48,791 nucleotides of DNA from Chrysochromulina tobinii (lineage: Eukaryota > Haptophyta > Prymnesiales > Chrysochromulinaceae): assembly GCA_001275005.1 (NCBI GenBank), contig JWZX01003146.1, positions 1-48,791 on the forward strand, written 5' to 3'. Positions 34,762 through 43,967 of this stretch are shown here, piece after piece; the first letter of the stretch is position 1, and every line of letters begins with the position of its first letter. The notes under the pieces are model-generated. The model saw only the letters and a list, made by a program, of their open reading frames with translations, was not told the origin of the DNA and did no database searches. Made by a program: the position numbers and the translations under genes.

Positions 34762-37440
34762 CTACCGCCTTGGAGGGCGCCCCTTGCGCTTCTTGAGTCC
34801 GGGCGGCCCCGAGGGCATGTCCGGCGAAAACGAGGGCGCCTGCGCCGCCTCCCCGCCACCCTCGAGGCCGTCCTCTCCTGTGCCGCCATCGTCTAGGTTC
34901 GCATCGTACTCTGCGCGCGTATACGCGTCGGAGAGCGTCGTGTACGCGTCCGAGACGCGCTTGAAAGCGCGCGCGGCCGACTCGCGCGCATTCTTATCGG
35001 GGTGCAGCAGCAGCGACATGCGCCGGTAACCCTTTTTGAGCTCCGCGGGCATCGCCGCACGGTGCGTGCGCAGCACATCGTAGTGGGTCTTGCCCGCGAG
35101 CGCCACCTCGGCCGCAACGAGCTGCAAGAACTCCTCCGCGCTCAGCCGGCCCGCACGCCCGCCCTCGTACTCGCCGAGCAGACCGGACGCCTCAGACTGC
35201 GAGCGCTTCAGTCCGAGCTCCGTAAAGGCTTGCCAGATCCGGTTGGGCAAGTCGGGCGCACTGGCCGTGCCCAGCCCGTACCGTTCAAAGAGACGGCGGG
35301 CCTCGTCGGTGATGGGCGTCTCTGCCTTCTCCTTGGCCTTCTTCGCGTCTTCGTCGAGGAAGGCGGGCCCGTACGGCTGCTCGATGAGGAGCCCAATCTG
35401 CTGACGCGCCGCGGCGACGATCGGCCAGAGCATCCATAGGACGATCAGGGCGACGAGCGAGAGCACCGAGCGCGGGAAGAAGTAGAGTAGTGTGAGCAGC
35501 ACGCCAACGGGGAGCAGTAGCTTGTAGTCGGCGGTGCCGAAGACGAGGCCGAGCAGGCACACGTGCAGAAAGGGCCAGTGGAAGGGCATGTAGTAGCCAC
35601 CCAGCGCCATCTCCGTGAGCAGCAGGCAGATGCGTGGTAGCGTGATCAGGAACAGGAGCCACGCGACGAGGCCGAGCAGCCCGAGCGCGAGCGTCGGCAG
35701 GAAGTAGAAGACGAGCAGGAGCGTGCCCGCGCCCGCGCCGAGCTGCCAAGCGCCCAGGTACACGAGCAAGCCGGCCGTGCCGAGGCCGAGCAGCACCAGA
35801 GACGTGTACGGCAGCAGCCAGCATAGGAAGCAGGCCGCGACCGAGGCGGCGCCCACCGCCGGCTGTGGCACCACAGTCGACCATGCAAAGTTGGGGTGCA
35901 GGTACGTGAGGAGCGCGCCCGAGGCGACGACGAAGAGCGCATACGCATGCCACGGGAACCTCCAAGCAAGGGCGAGGGCGAGGAGTACGCCGATGAGCCG
36001 CAAGGGCCAGCGCAGCCGCGCGCGCCAGTAGTAGAAGAGATACTCGAGACGCTCGTACAGCTCGGGGTCCATCGCGACCGTCGTCTCCCACTTGCTGCGC
36101 ACGCGCTGCCACACGGCCTGCGAGGCGTTGCTCACGAGGCGCAGCAAGTAGAGGAGACCGACAGCGCGTGCCGCACGTGGCAGTGCCTCAACGGCCAGCC
36201 AGTGGATCCACTGGAGCAGCAGCGCAAGATAGTACAGCGCCTTTCCCTTGGCACCGCGTGGCGGCGGCGGCAAGGACGCGTCCGCGTCCTTGTACGAGTG
36301 CGGCTGGCTCGCCCCTGCTGGAGATGACGACGCCGGCTGCGGTGGCGGCCGGTACGCGGCGGCGGCCGTCTCCGATTTTGGAGCTGTCGGAGGCATCGTG
36401 TGCTTGGCCGGCGCGGCCGGCGCGGCGCGGCGCGAGCCGCCGCCGCTGCTGCCGCCGCCAGTGCTGCTGCCGCCGCCACTGCGGCTGCCGCCGCCACTGC
36501 GATTGGCACCGCCGCTACTGCCGCCGCCGCTGCCGCCGCCGCCGCTCGCGTTGCCGCTGCTGGCAGAAGCGGCGGCGCCGCTGAGGCCGCCGCCTCCGTA
36601 GTCGCCATACTGCTCGCGCGACGCCAGCGCGTCGGCGCGGCAGGCCTCCTTTTCTGCCTCCTGCTCTCGCAGCACCGCCGCAATCTCGCGCTCGGCCTCG
36701 CGTAGGCTCTCGGCGGCCGTCGCGTCGTGCGGATTGAGAGCTTTTGCCTTGCGCAGCAGCCGGACGGCACGCTGTAGGTCGCCGTTGCGCAGCGCGGTGG
36801 TACCCGCGGCGAGCGCCTGCGCCGCGGCCTCGCGGTTGGCAAAAGTGAGCTCCGGAGGATCTGCGGCCGCGGAGGAGGAGGAGGAGGTGGAGATGGAGGA
36901 GGTGCTGGTGGCCGGCAGAGAGGCAGCGGTGGTAGCAGCGGCACTCGGGACGGAGGGCTCCGCGGCGATGGCGGCGGCGGTGGATGAGGCTGCGGCAGTA
37001 CTCGGCAAATGAGGAGTTGCCAAGGCCGATGGCCTGGTCTGAGCTCGTGAAGGCTCGGCAGGCGGTACTGCTGGCTGTGGTGGCGGCTGCGGCTGCGGCG
37101 CTTGTACAACTGCTGCTCCGGGCGCGGGCGACTTCTTGTGCGCGTCTCTGAGCTGCTGCAGCCGGCGCGCGACGGTGAGCCGCTTGTACTCGAGCGCAAC
37201 CTGCAGCGGGGTCACGCCCTCGGGGTTCTCGACGCTCACGTCCATGCCGACCTCAGAGAGCCACTCGACGAGCGCAACGACACCGCCCATCGCTGCGTAG
37301 TGCATGGCCGTGTAGCCCTTGGACGTCGAGCGCGCATCGAGCACCGAAGGGTGTGCGGCGAGCAGCGCCTTTGCTTCCGCGATCTGCCCCTGCTGGCAGG
37401 CGCGCAGGAACGCCTTGCTCTCCTCGGCGGTCTCAGCCAT
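34762..37440 (-). CDS. Multi-domain membrane J-protein: ankyrin, TPR-like, transmembrane region, DnaJ domain
   Basis: 892 aa from ATG 37440. Residues ~5-100 are ankyrin repeats (GYTAMHYAAMGGVVALVEWL, EGVTPLQVALEYKRL). An Ala/Pro/Ser-rich linker follows, then a TPR-like helix pair (AAQALAAGTTALRNGDLQRAVRLLRKAKALNP). A long Gly/Ser linker is encoded by GCC/GCT-rich repeats at ~36430-36600. At least seven hydrophobic segments lie between about nt 36240 and 35400. A J domain is near the C-terminus (THYDVLRTHRAAM, then LLLHPDKN with HPD at 813-815, nt ~34996-35004), with a basic end (LKKRKGRPPRR). J domains stimulate the ATPase of Hsp70. By analogy with membrane DnaJ proteins it could act at the ER, but which face the J domain occupies is unknown. 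I know no standard family with this full domain order. Confidence 0.85.
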   Translation of the reverse strand: MAETAEESKAFLRACQQGQIAEAKALLAAHPSVLDARSTSKGYTAMHYAAMGGVVALVEWLSEVGMDVSVENPEGVTPLQVALEYKRLTVARRLQQLRDAHKKSPAPGAAVVQAPQPQPPPQPAVPPAEPSRAQTRPSALATPHLPSTAAASSTAAAIAAEPSVPSAAATTAASLPATSTSSISTSSSSSAAADPPELTFANREAAAQALAAGTTALRNGDLQRAVRLLRKAKALNPHDATAAESLREAEREIAAVLREQEAEKEACRADALASREQYGDYGGGGLSGAAASASSGNASGGGGSGGGSSGGANRSGGGSRSGGGSSTGGGSSGGGSRRAAPAAPAKHTMPPTAPKSETAAAAYRPPPQPASSSPAGASQPHSYKDADASLPPPPRGAKGKALYYLALLLQWIHWLAVEALPRAARAVGLLYLLRLVSNASQAVWQRVRSKWETTVAMDPELYERLEYLFYYWRARLRWPLRLIGVLLALALAWRFPWHAYALFVVASGALLTYLHPNFAWSTVVPQPAVGAASVAACFLCWLLPYTSLVLLGLGTAGLLVYLGAWQLGAGAGTLLLVFYFLPTLALGLLGLVAWLLFLITLPRICLLLTEMALGGYYMPFHWPFLHVCLLGLVFGTADYKLLLPVGVLLTLLYFFPRSVLSLVALIVLWMLWPIVAAARQQIGLLIEQPYGPAFLDEDAKKAKEKAETPITDEARRLFERYGLGTASAPDLPNRIWQAFTELGLKRSQSEASGLLGEYEGGRAGRLSAEEFLQLVAAEVALAGKTHYDVLRTHRAAMPAELKKGYRRMSLLLHPDKNARESAARAFKRVSDAYTTLSDAYTRAEYDANLDDGGTGEDGLEGGGEAAQAPSFSPDMPSGPPGLKKRKGRPPRR

Positions 37441-37571
37441 ATGCCGCGCGCGAACAGCGAATCGCGCACGCGCTCACGCACGTGTCGTCGGTGAGCCGCA
37501 AATTCACAGCGACCCGCAAACGCAACATGTAATGATGTAATCGACTCAGCCCGACGCGCGAGACACCGTAC
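37441..37571. promoter_or_regulatory. Divergent promoter interval with TACATGTACCGGCT
   Basis: 131 bp between the J-protein ATG and the ATG at 37572. TACATGTACCGGCT spans 37569-37582, matching 24307-24320 in the other divergent interval. A related ACATGTAATGATGTAATC is at ~37525. If the transporter starts at ATG 37701, the motif is in its promoter or leader. Confidence 0.45.
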
Positions 37572-39194
37572 ATGTACCGGCTTCACCTTCACGAACAAAC
37601 ATTTGCATGCGATTGCAACGCGCTGCACCGCATTAGGCAAGACTCGACGAGAACCGCCCTGGCCTCTGGTCGGTGCGGTGCCTGCCCCTGCGGAGGAAGA
37701 ATGTCAGCGGCTCTAACGGACGTACTCATTGATGACAAGTCCTTTGCCAAACCAGTGCCACGATCCGCCGCAACCGGCGGAAGTACCACCTCCGGCTCAT
37801 TGCCGCCCGACCCCGAGTCCCAGCAAATGTCGAATTCGAAGCTGCCCAAGAGCAAGCGCAACGTCATCCACGAAGGCAGCCCCAGGGTCTCCGACCGGTT
37901 TCCACGGGTGTTCAGCATGAGTGGTGCCGCGATGTTGCTGCCGTCACAGCACTCGGTGCACATGCAGCAGCAAATCGGCGGAAGTTCTAGTCCTCATCGT
38001 CGGCAGTCGAGGGAGTCAAAGGAGTCGAGGGAGTGCGAGACGTCGCCTTGCGGCTTTCGTCGCCTGTGCGTGTTCCAGTCCATCGCCTTCATCGTGTTCG
38101 CGCTCGGAAACATTGGGCTCAACGAGTTCAACCAGTATGCGCTCAGCAAGAATCCGCCATGGCCACGGTCCTGGCCCGCCTTCTGCTTCCCCGTCTTCTA
38201 CTCTATGTGGCATATGTTCTTCTCGGCACTCGCCGCGTACCTTCTGGCATGCGTCGCGATGCCCAACGGCAAGGACCTGCCCTCGTTCGCGCAGCTGTGG
38301 CGGTATAAGCACGGACTGATCCCTATCGCGTGCTGTACAGCCATCAGCACCTGGCTAAACAACTGGAGCTTCACCCTCGTCTCCCTCTTCCTCAATCAAG
38401 CGATCCGTGCCATGGGGCCGCTGCCCACGGTCGTATTAGAGTACATCATCATCGGGCGCAACCCGGGCGCGCCGATCGTGGCGTGCGTGGGCTTCATCTG
38501 CATCGGCTCGATCCTCTCATGCGCCTATCGCTTCCAGGAGGCGTACATAGCGCCTCCGGACACTAGCGGCTTCGACGATGTGTGGCTGGGCTTCGCGATG
38601 GTGTCCATCTCCATCCTGCTCAGCTCGCTTCGTCCAGTGATCGCGATGATCCTGATGTCGGGCACCGAGACTCATCCAAAACTCGACCCGGCAGTGGTTC
38701 TCTTCTACGACTGCAGCCTCGCTTTCTGGTTCATGCTCCTCTATTGGACTGCCGGCCCCGAACGCGAGCCGAGCCTGGCGTACCTCGCCGACCCGGCCAC
38801 GCGCTGGGTCGGTGTGCACGTGATCACCGTGGGCTCGTCGATGGCCTTCATGTACAACCTGGCGACCTACTACTACGTCAACCTCACCTCGGCAGTCACC
38901 GCCACAATCGGCGCCAACGCCGTCAAGATTACCCTGATCATCGTCGCCGCGATGCAGGACAATGACGTGCAGGACGTCTATACCTGGGCGGGCGTCGCGC
39001 TCGTCATCATCTCGATCGCCGCGTACGCTTATCTGACCATCGAAATCGCCGCTGCTGCTGGCGCGCCAGATGAAGACGCCTCGTTGGAGAAGCCGCCTGC
39101 TGTCGAGACCACGCCGCTACAGCCCGCGCCGCTCAAGTCTCCAGTACTTGGCCCACGCAACATGAGCGAACATGCCATGGCCCTGCTGACATGA
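37572..39194 (+). CDS. SLC35/TPT-like drug/metabolite-superfamily transporter
   Basis: 540 aa from ATG 37572; ATG 37701 (MSAALTDV, residue 44) is an equally likely start, since the first 43 residues look like translated leader. About 110 polar Ser/Pro/Gln-rich residues follow, then roughly ten hydrophobic segments. Family-like features are NEFNQYALSKNPPWP after TM1, STWLNNWSFTLVSLFLNQAIRAMGPLPTVVLEYIIIG in the TM3-TM4 region, and NLTSAVTATIGANAVKITLII late in the protein, matching the conserved Lys-containing region of triose-phosphate/nucleotide-sugar translocators. Such proteins exchange sugar phosphates or nucleotide sugars across plastid, Golgi or ER membranes; the substrate cannot be assigned. 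It is divergent from the J-protein gene. Confidence 0.8.
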   Translation: MYRLHLHEQTFACDCNALHRIRQDSTRTALASGRCGACPCGGRMSAALTDVLIDDKSFAKPVPRSAATGGSTTSGSLPPDPESQQMSNSKLPKSKRNVIHEGSPRVSDRFPRVFSMSGAAMLLPSQHSVHMQQQIGGSSSPHRRQSRESKESRECETSPCGFRRLCVFQSIAFIVFALGNIGLNEFNQYALSKNPPWPRSWPAFCFPVFYSMWHMFFSALAAYLLACVAMPNGKDLPSFAQLWRYKHGLIPIACCTAISTWLNNWSFTLVSLFLNQAIRAMGPLPTVVLEYIIIGRNPGAPIVACVGFICIGSILSCAYRFQEAYIAPPDTSGFDDVWLGFAMVSISILLSSLRPVIAMILMSGTETHPKLDPAVVLFYDCSLAFWFMLLYWTAGPEREPSLAYLADPATRWVGVHVITVGSSMAFMYNLATYYYVNLTSAVTATIGANAVKITLIIVAAMQDNDVQDVYTWAGVALVIISIAAYAYLTIEIAAAAGAPDEDASLEKPPAVETTPLQPAPLKSPVLGPRNMSEHAMALLT

Positions 39195-39318
39195 ACCAGC
39201 CGAGGGACAGGTTTTTGTGCGAAATCTGTGTCTACTTTCACAGCAGAAAGGTCATCAAAAAGTTTCGCCGCCGGGTGCATGGCTGCCGGGCGTTGACCAG
39301 TCCGCCTCCGAGCTCCAC

Positions 39319-42300
39319 ATGGCGTGCGTGTTAGCCGCGACCAAATCATCGTCGGGCAAGGCTGTTGGCTGCCATGGCGCGTCTACAAGTACTGCTTGCG
39401 TCGGCGCTTGTGCGGCGGTGCAGGAGCGGCAGCAGCGGCAGCGGGGGCTTGAGACAGGAGCAAATCAGAAATCCTCGGCTGGCAAGGATCGTGTGGGCGA
39501 GTCGCACGATAGCGAGGCCGTCGGCCTGCCTCTGGACGCGCAGTCTTTGTCGCTCTGGCTCGCAACCGAGCATCGCCGAGTGCTCTCCGCCATGCTCCTC
39601 TCGAGCTTGGACGGCAGCGCTCCTGACGCGACCCGATCGGCAGCCAAGGCGATCGTGCGATCGGAGACCCTCGAGCAGGCGCGAACGCTCACGATCGACC
39701 GATGGGGGAACCGCGCGCAGGCGCCGAGCGCCGAGACCTTGCAGCTGTGCATCGGCCTGCTGCGCACGCTCACGGAGCTGGCGGACTCGGGTGACGTGCT
39801 CGGAGGAGGCGGCGCGAGCGGCACAGGCAGCGAAGGCGGCGGAGGCACGACGAGAGGAGGCGACGGGGGCGATGCGGGCGGCGGAGCGGGCGGCGGAGCA
39901 GACGGCGGAGCGTGCGGCGGCATGCCGCAGGCGGGCTTCGTGCCTCTGCCGAGCGGCTTCCTACCGGGCGGCTTCGTGCCAGGTGCATCATACCGCGAGG
40001 GCGGTGCGGCGGTGGGCGCCGTACCGGGCGCTCTAATGCGCCCCAGCACCGAGGCAGAGTATGCTAGGCAGCTGCTACACTCGTCCACTGTCGTCAAGGA
40101 CGCGTTGGCAGCCGGCGAGCTGCCCGAGCGACTGGTGGCGCTGTTGCACGCGCCGCTCGAGGGCCCCTTGCGGCTGCAGCGGCTGCAGCTCGATCTACGC
40201 TCGCAGGCTCTCGCGGCCGTGCGTTCGCTCTTGCAGGGGCCGACGGCGCCGCCGGCGCGGCCGCTGATGCTGCTGCGCGCGCTTCGGCCGGCTCTGGTGC
40301 GGCGTGCGCTCTTCCAACATCTGATGGTAGAGGGTCTTCCGCGCAGTAGAGCCTCCTCCTCCTCGTCGTCGACTTCGTTTGGGTCTTCGGGGGATGCCTA
40401 TGCAGAGCAGCTCGCGATGACGCTCGCCGCGCTCACTACGGCGGTGGCTGAGCTTGCCGAGGCGGCGCCCGCGGCCGCGGCCCTCGCGGCGGCGAAGGCG
40501 GCGAGGCCCGAGCCCGAGGTGGCGGCGGCCGTGGAGGCGGCGATGAGCGCCGCGGCGAGTGCGGCAGAGCAAGCGGCAGAGGTGGCCATGCAAGTGAACA
40601 CCGAGCTGGCAGAGCAAGCCGCTGCTGAGGCCGCCCTGTCGCCCGCCGCCAAATCCCCCGCCTCATCCCCCGCCACATCCCCCGCCACATCCTCTTCCGA
40701 CAGGAATGGCGGCGGCGGCGGGGTGCTGCACTGGATCTTACTCGCGCTGTTGACCACGATCCCTGCTTTCGTTGTTTGGGAGGAGTCGGGGCGCACCTTG
40801 CCGCACGACGAGGTCATCCTGATCGGCATGATCTGCCTTCAAATCGCCTTCATCGTGCATGGCGCCACGCTGCGTACATGCGTGCGCCCCTCGCACGTGG
40901 CCGAAGCCGAGGGCACGTCAATGATGGATGCAATGATGCGGCGCGTCGTGAGCGTCCCTCTGCCCGTGGCATGCGCCACCTCCGCCGACGGCGCGCATGC
41001 GGCCCAGCGCCTCTGGTTCATTCTGCCCCCGGAGGCCGAGTGGCTGCTCGCGTCACCCGTAGGCGCGGCGGCGCTGCTGCGCTTCGTCGGGCGGGCGGGC
41101 GTGCCTCGCACGGGCCACGGCATAGCTCTTGGGACTCCCGGGCGCCATCCCGGGCGCACGCCACCCACAGCAGCGCTCTCGCTTCCTATTGGATCGGCAG
41201 GCGGCGGCAGCGCTGGCGGCGGCGGTACACGGGGCGGTGCTGGTCGCGCCAGCGGAAACGGCTCTGCTGCCCTCGACGCGTCCCTCGATCCCACTGAGGT
41301 GCTTCGCCGACTCGATAGGCTCGCGATCAACGTCGGACAATTGCATAACACCTTGCTCGGCCAGCTGCTGCAGCCCGCCCTCGCCCTCATCGCTCTTGTC
41401 GCCACCGTGCCTTCTACATACCACGGGAATCAGGGCGGCGGCGAGGGCGAACCTCCCTCGCTCGCTGGTGCGGACCCAACGGCCGTCTCGGCGCACCACT
41501 CGCGATTCGTACTTCGCCCGTGGTTCCTGCCCGACCCTGCTGCCCTCGGCGCCTCCGTTGCCATCCTCGGCGCCGGCGCGCTCGCCGCTTCGACCGCCGG
41601 CGCCGCCGCCCGAGCTCTCGGCGAGGACGAAGTCGCGTTACCGGCCACCGGACTCGTGTGTGGACTCCTCGGAGTGCTACTGCTACCCGTCCTCCTGGAG
41701 GCTTGGTGGCAGCCCCTACCGGCCGCCGTCGGTGGCGCCTCCGTCGGTGGCGCCGCCGCCGGCAGTAGCGCCGGCACCAGCGCCGGCGGCGCCGGGGCCG
41801 CCGAGGCCAACGAGCTGGGACTGGTACACTTTGCTTTCGTGCAGTGGGTGCGGCGGCAGGCAGCCCTGGCCGCACCGCGCCCGTCGGGGCGCGCGCCCGG
41901 TACTGCGCTCGCCCCGCACCCGGCTGAGCGCGCGGTGGCGGTGGCCCTTGGCCTGATGAGTGACTCCACACCGCAATACGTCTCCGCCGATCCGTACAAC
42001 ACCCAGAGCGCCGATTACGCCAAGCTGCGGCGCGCGCTGCTGCCGGCAGTGCGCCTGCGGCTGTGGGGAACCGACGAGGTCCAACGGACAGATAACCTCG
42101 CGGCGGTGGTGATCCCCCCTGGGGGGAGTCGCCCCTCCCGCCCGCCCCTCGGCAGCCGCCCAGCCGTCCATGAGAGCGCGTCAGCGGCGCTCGAGCGCCC
42201 CCTCGAGCCCGCAGTTCGCATCGTGGCCTCGGCCGACTTTCAGCATGCATACGACTCGTGGCGACGCTTTCCCTCCGCCAGCGGCTACGTCGAGGATGAG

Positions 42301-43426
42301 ACTGGCCATGGCGGTGCGCAGCCGGCACAGGCGGCGGCGGTGGCGGCGCGGGAGACTTTGCATCAGTTCGAGAGGGCCGTCGCGGCGAGCACGGCGGCGG
42401 CACGTGCCGCGTCGAACCGGCTGCCCTCCCTCGCGGCCCTCGAGGCCACCTGCTTCCCCACATCGAGCGTCGGCCCGCCAAGTTTGAATGAGTCCCTTAC
42501 CGGCTTCACCGGTGAGCTCGTCGCGCTCAGGTACGCCCTCGAAGCGCAGCACGACGCTCTCTTTCGAGCGAGCCAGAGCTGTTTGGTCTCGGGTAGCCAT
42601 ATCCTCTCGACCGCCTCCCGCGCCGCCGTGGCACCCAAAGTCGCCGCTGCTGGGATGGCGAGCACAGCGGCGGCCAAAGTCGCCGTTACCGCCGCCTTTG
42701 GCACTTGTGCGACGGCGGGCACCGCGAATGCGCGCAAGCTCGTCGAGAGCACGCCGCGCAGCAGCCGGAGATCATGGGGAATCCGATCTCATCGGGGCGA
42801 GATCCCCGAAGAGGCGCCCGGAAGTGGCGCGCCCGGTACGGCTCCTGCCTCGCGGCTGCTCCTGTCGGCTCAGAAGGAAGGGCCCGGCCGGCTGTCACGC
42901 AGGCCGTCACGCGCTCCGTCATTCTCCGTGGGTGTGGCGGGCGTCGCGGCGGGCAACACGGCGGGCGACACGGCGGGCGGCTTGGGCGGCGGCGGCAGCA
43001 GCGTCATCATGACTCTCGCTCCACCAACGACGGCGGGTCGGTGCGCGGTGAGGGGTCTCGACTTTAGCAGCACACCCGCGGCCGTACCGGAGCCTGCATC
43101 CGCGTACAATCCGGCCTCAACGCTGCCCGCGACGATCGGCTCGACGATGGGCGCCACCCAGGCTGCCCCATCGGCTGGCTCCCTCCTCGGGACCCTCCTC
43201 GCCACATCCCCCGCCACCCTCTCCGCCACCCTCCCCGGTACCCTCCCCGCCACTGCCACCCTCCCTGCCACCCTCCCCGCCACCCTCCCTGCCACCGCTA
43301 CCCTCCTCGCCACCCTCCCTGCCACCGCTACCCTCCCCGCCACTGCCACCCTCCCCGCCACCCTCCCTGCTGGCGGGCTCGAGGCGTTCGACACGCGGCT
43401 GGCCATGGACAACGGCGACGCTGACA

Positions 43427-43457
<31 letters not shown>

Positions 43458-43695
43458 AGATGACGACCCCGAATTGATCGCGGCAGACGTGATCGCTGCC
43501 GAGGTATGGCACTTTTTCGACGGCAACGGGCAGCAAGGCCCCGTCTCGGCCGCAGACCTCGCGACGCGGCGAGCACAGGGGCTGCTCACGGCCGGAGCCG
43601 CGCCCCTCTTCTGGCGCGAAGGGCTCGAGCAATGGGCGTCGCTCGAGGAGCTCCCAGAGCTGCTCGAGCTCATGAATGCGGCCGACCAGGTGTGA
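39319..43695 (+). CDS. Large membrane protein of unknown function with C-terminal GYF_2 domain
   Basis: 1458 aa from ATG 39319; the open frame starts at 39217 with GTG. Most of the protein is Ala/Gly/Ser-rich. A Gly-rich stretch (~nt 39800-39930) precedes helical repeats of Leu/Ala (ERLVALLHAPLEGPLRLQRLQL). Hydrophobic segments occur at nt ~40720-40780 (LHWILLALLTTIPAFVVW), ~40810-40870 (EVILIGMICLQIAFIVHGA), ~41370-41420, ~41540-41600 and ~41640-41700. Near the end are a (TLPA)n-type repeat (43196-43374) and an acidic run (DNDDDDDDDDDDEDDDPE). The last ~60 residues match GYF_2/DUF4339: WHFFDGNGQQGPVSAADL, then PLFWREGLEQWASLEEL. GYF-type domains usually bind proline-rich peptides. I do not recognise the rest; a missed intron in the low-complexity parts is possible. 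Confidence 0.7.
43196..43374 (+). repeat. 12-bp minisatellite coding TLPA-type repeats
   Basis: Units of the form ACCCTCCCTGCC or ACCCTCCCCGCC, with occasional 6-bp extensions (GCTACC, ACTGCC), encode ATLPATLPATATLPA-like repeats. All changes keep frame. It directly precedes the acidic run and the GYF_2 domain. Confidence 0.9.
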
Positions 43696-43967
43696 AACTT
43701 CCGGGTGTCAAACTTGGGAGCTCATAAAATCACACACATGTTCGACATGAATAGTTGATCTTGGGATGTCGTGCTCACCAGGCTGCTTGTTTAGTTTGAT
43801 GAATTGAACTCATTAACCTCCGCGTTCGAGCGAGTGCCCATGACGGCGCCCCGCCGGACTTGCCGAAGATCGGAAGAGAGAGAGAGCGCTAATGCTCCTG
43901 TGCAAACGAGAGCCGCGCGCCGCGACGGCCAAGGCCGCCAGCCGCGCGAAATCGCATCCTCGTAACA
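43696..43967 (+). other. Intergenic region before the sugar-porter gene
   Basis: 272 bp between two + genes, A/T-richer than coding DNA up to about 43820. A 13-nt AGATCGGAAGAGA followed by GA repeats lies at 43867-43879. It presumably contains the promoter of the MFS gene; no specific element is recognised. Confidence 0.4.

Noticed and set aside
34277-35029. Plus-strand frame in the convergent interval beyond the LRR gene
   Set aside because: Starts with GTG, has Ser/Arg-rich shadow composition and runs into antisense of the J-domain coding region.
43196-43374. Regularly spaced repeats considered as a CRISPR-like array
   Set aside because: Units are contiguous without unique spacers and code in frame; a minisatellite in a eukaryotic gene explains them.
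30279-43879. AGATCGGAAGAGA at 30279-30291 and 43867-43879 resembles the start of a common sequencing adapter
   Set aside because: The match covers 12 bases only; the next adapter base (C) is A in both, and no further adapter sequence follows. Two chance or repeat-derived occurrences are more likely than contamination.
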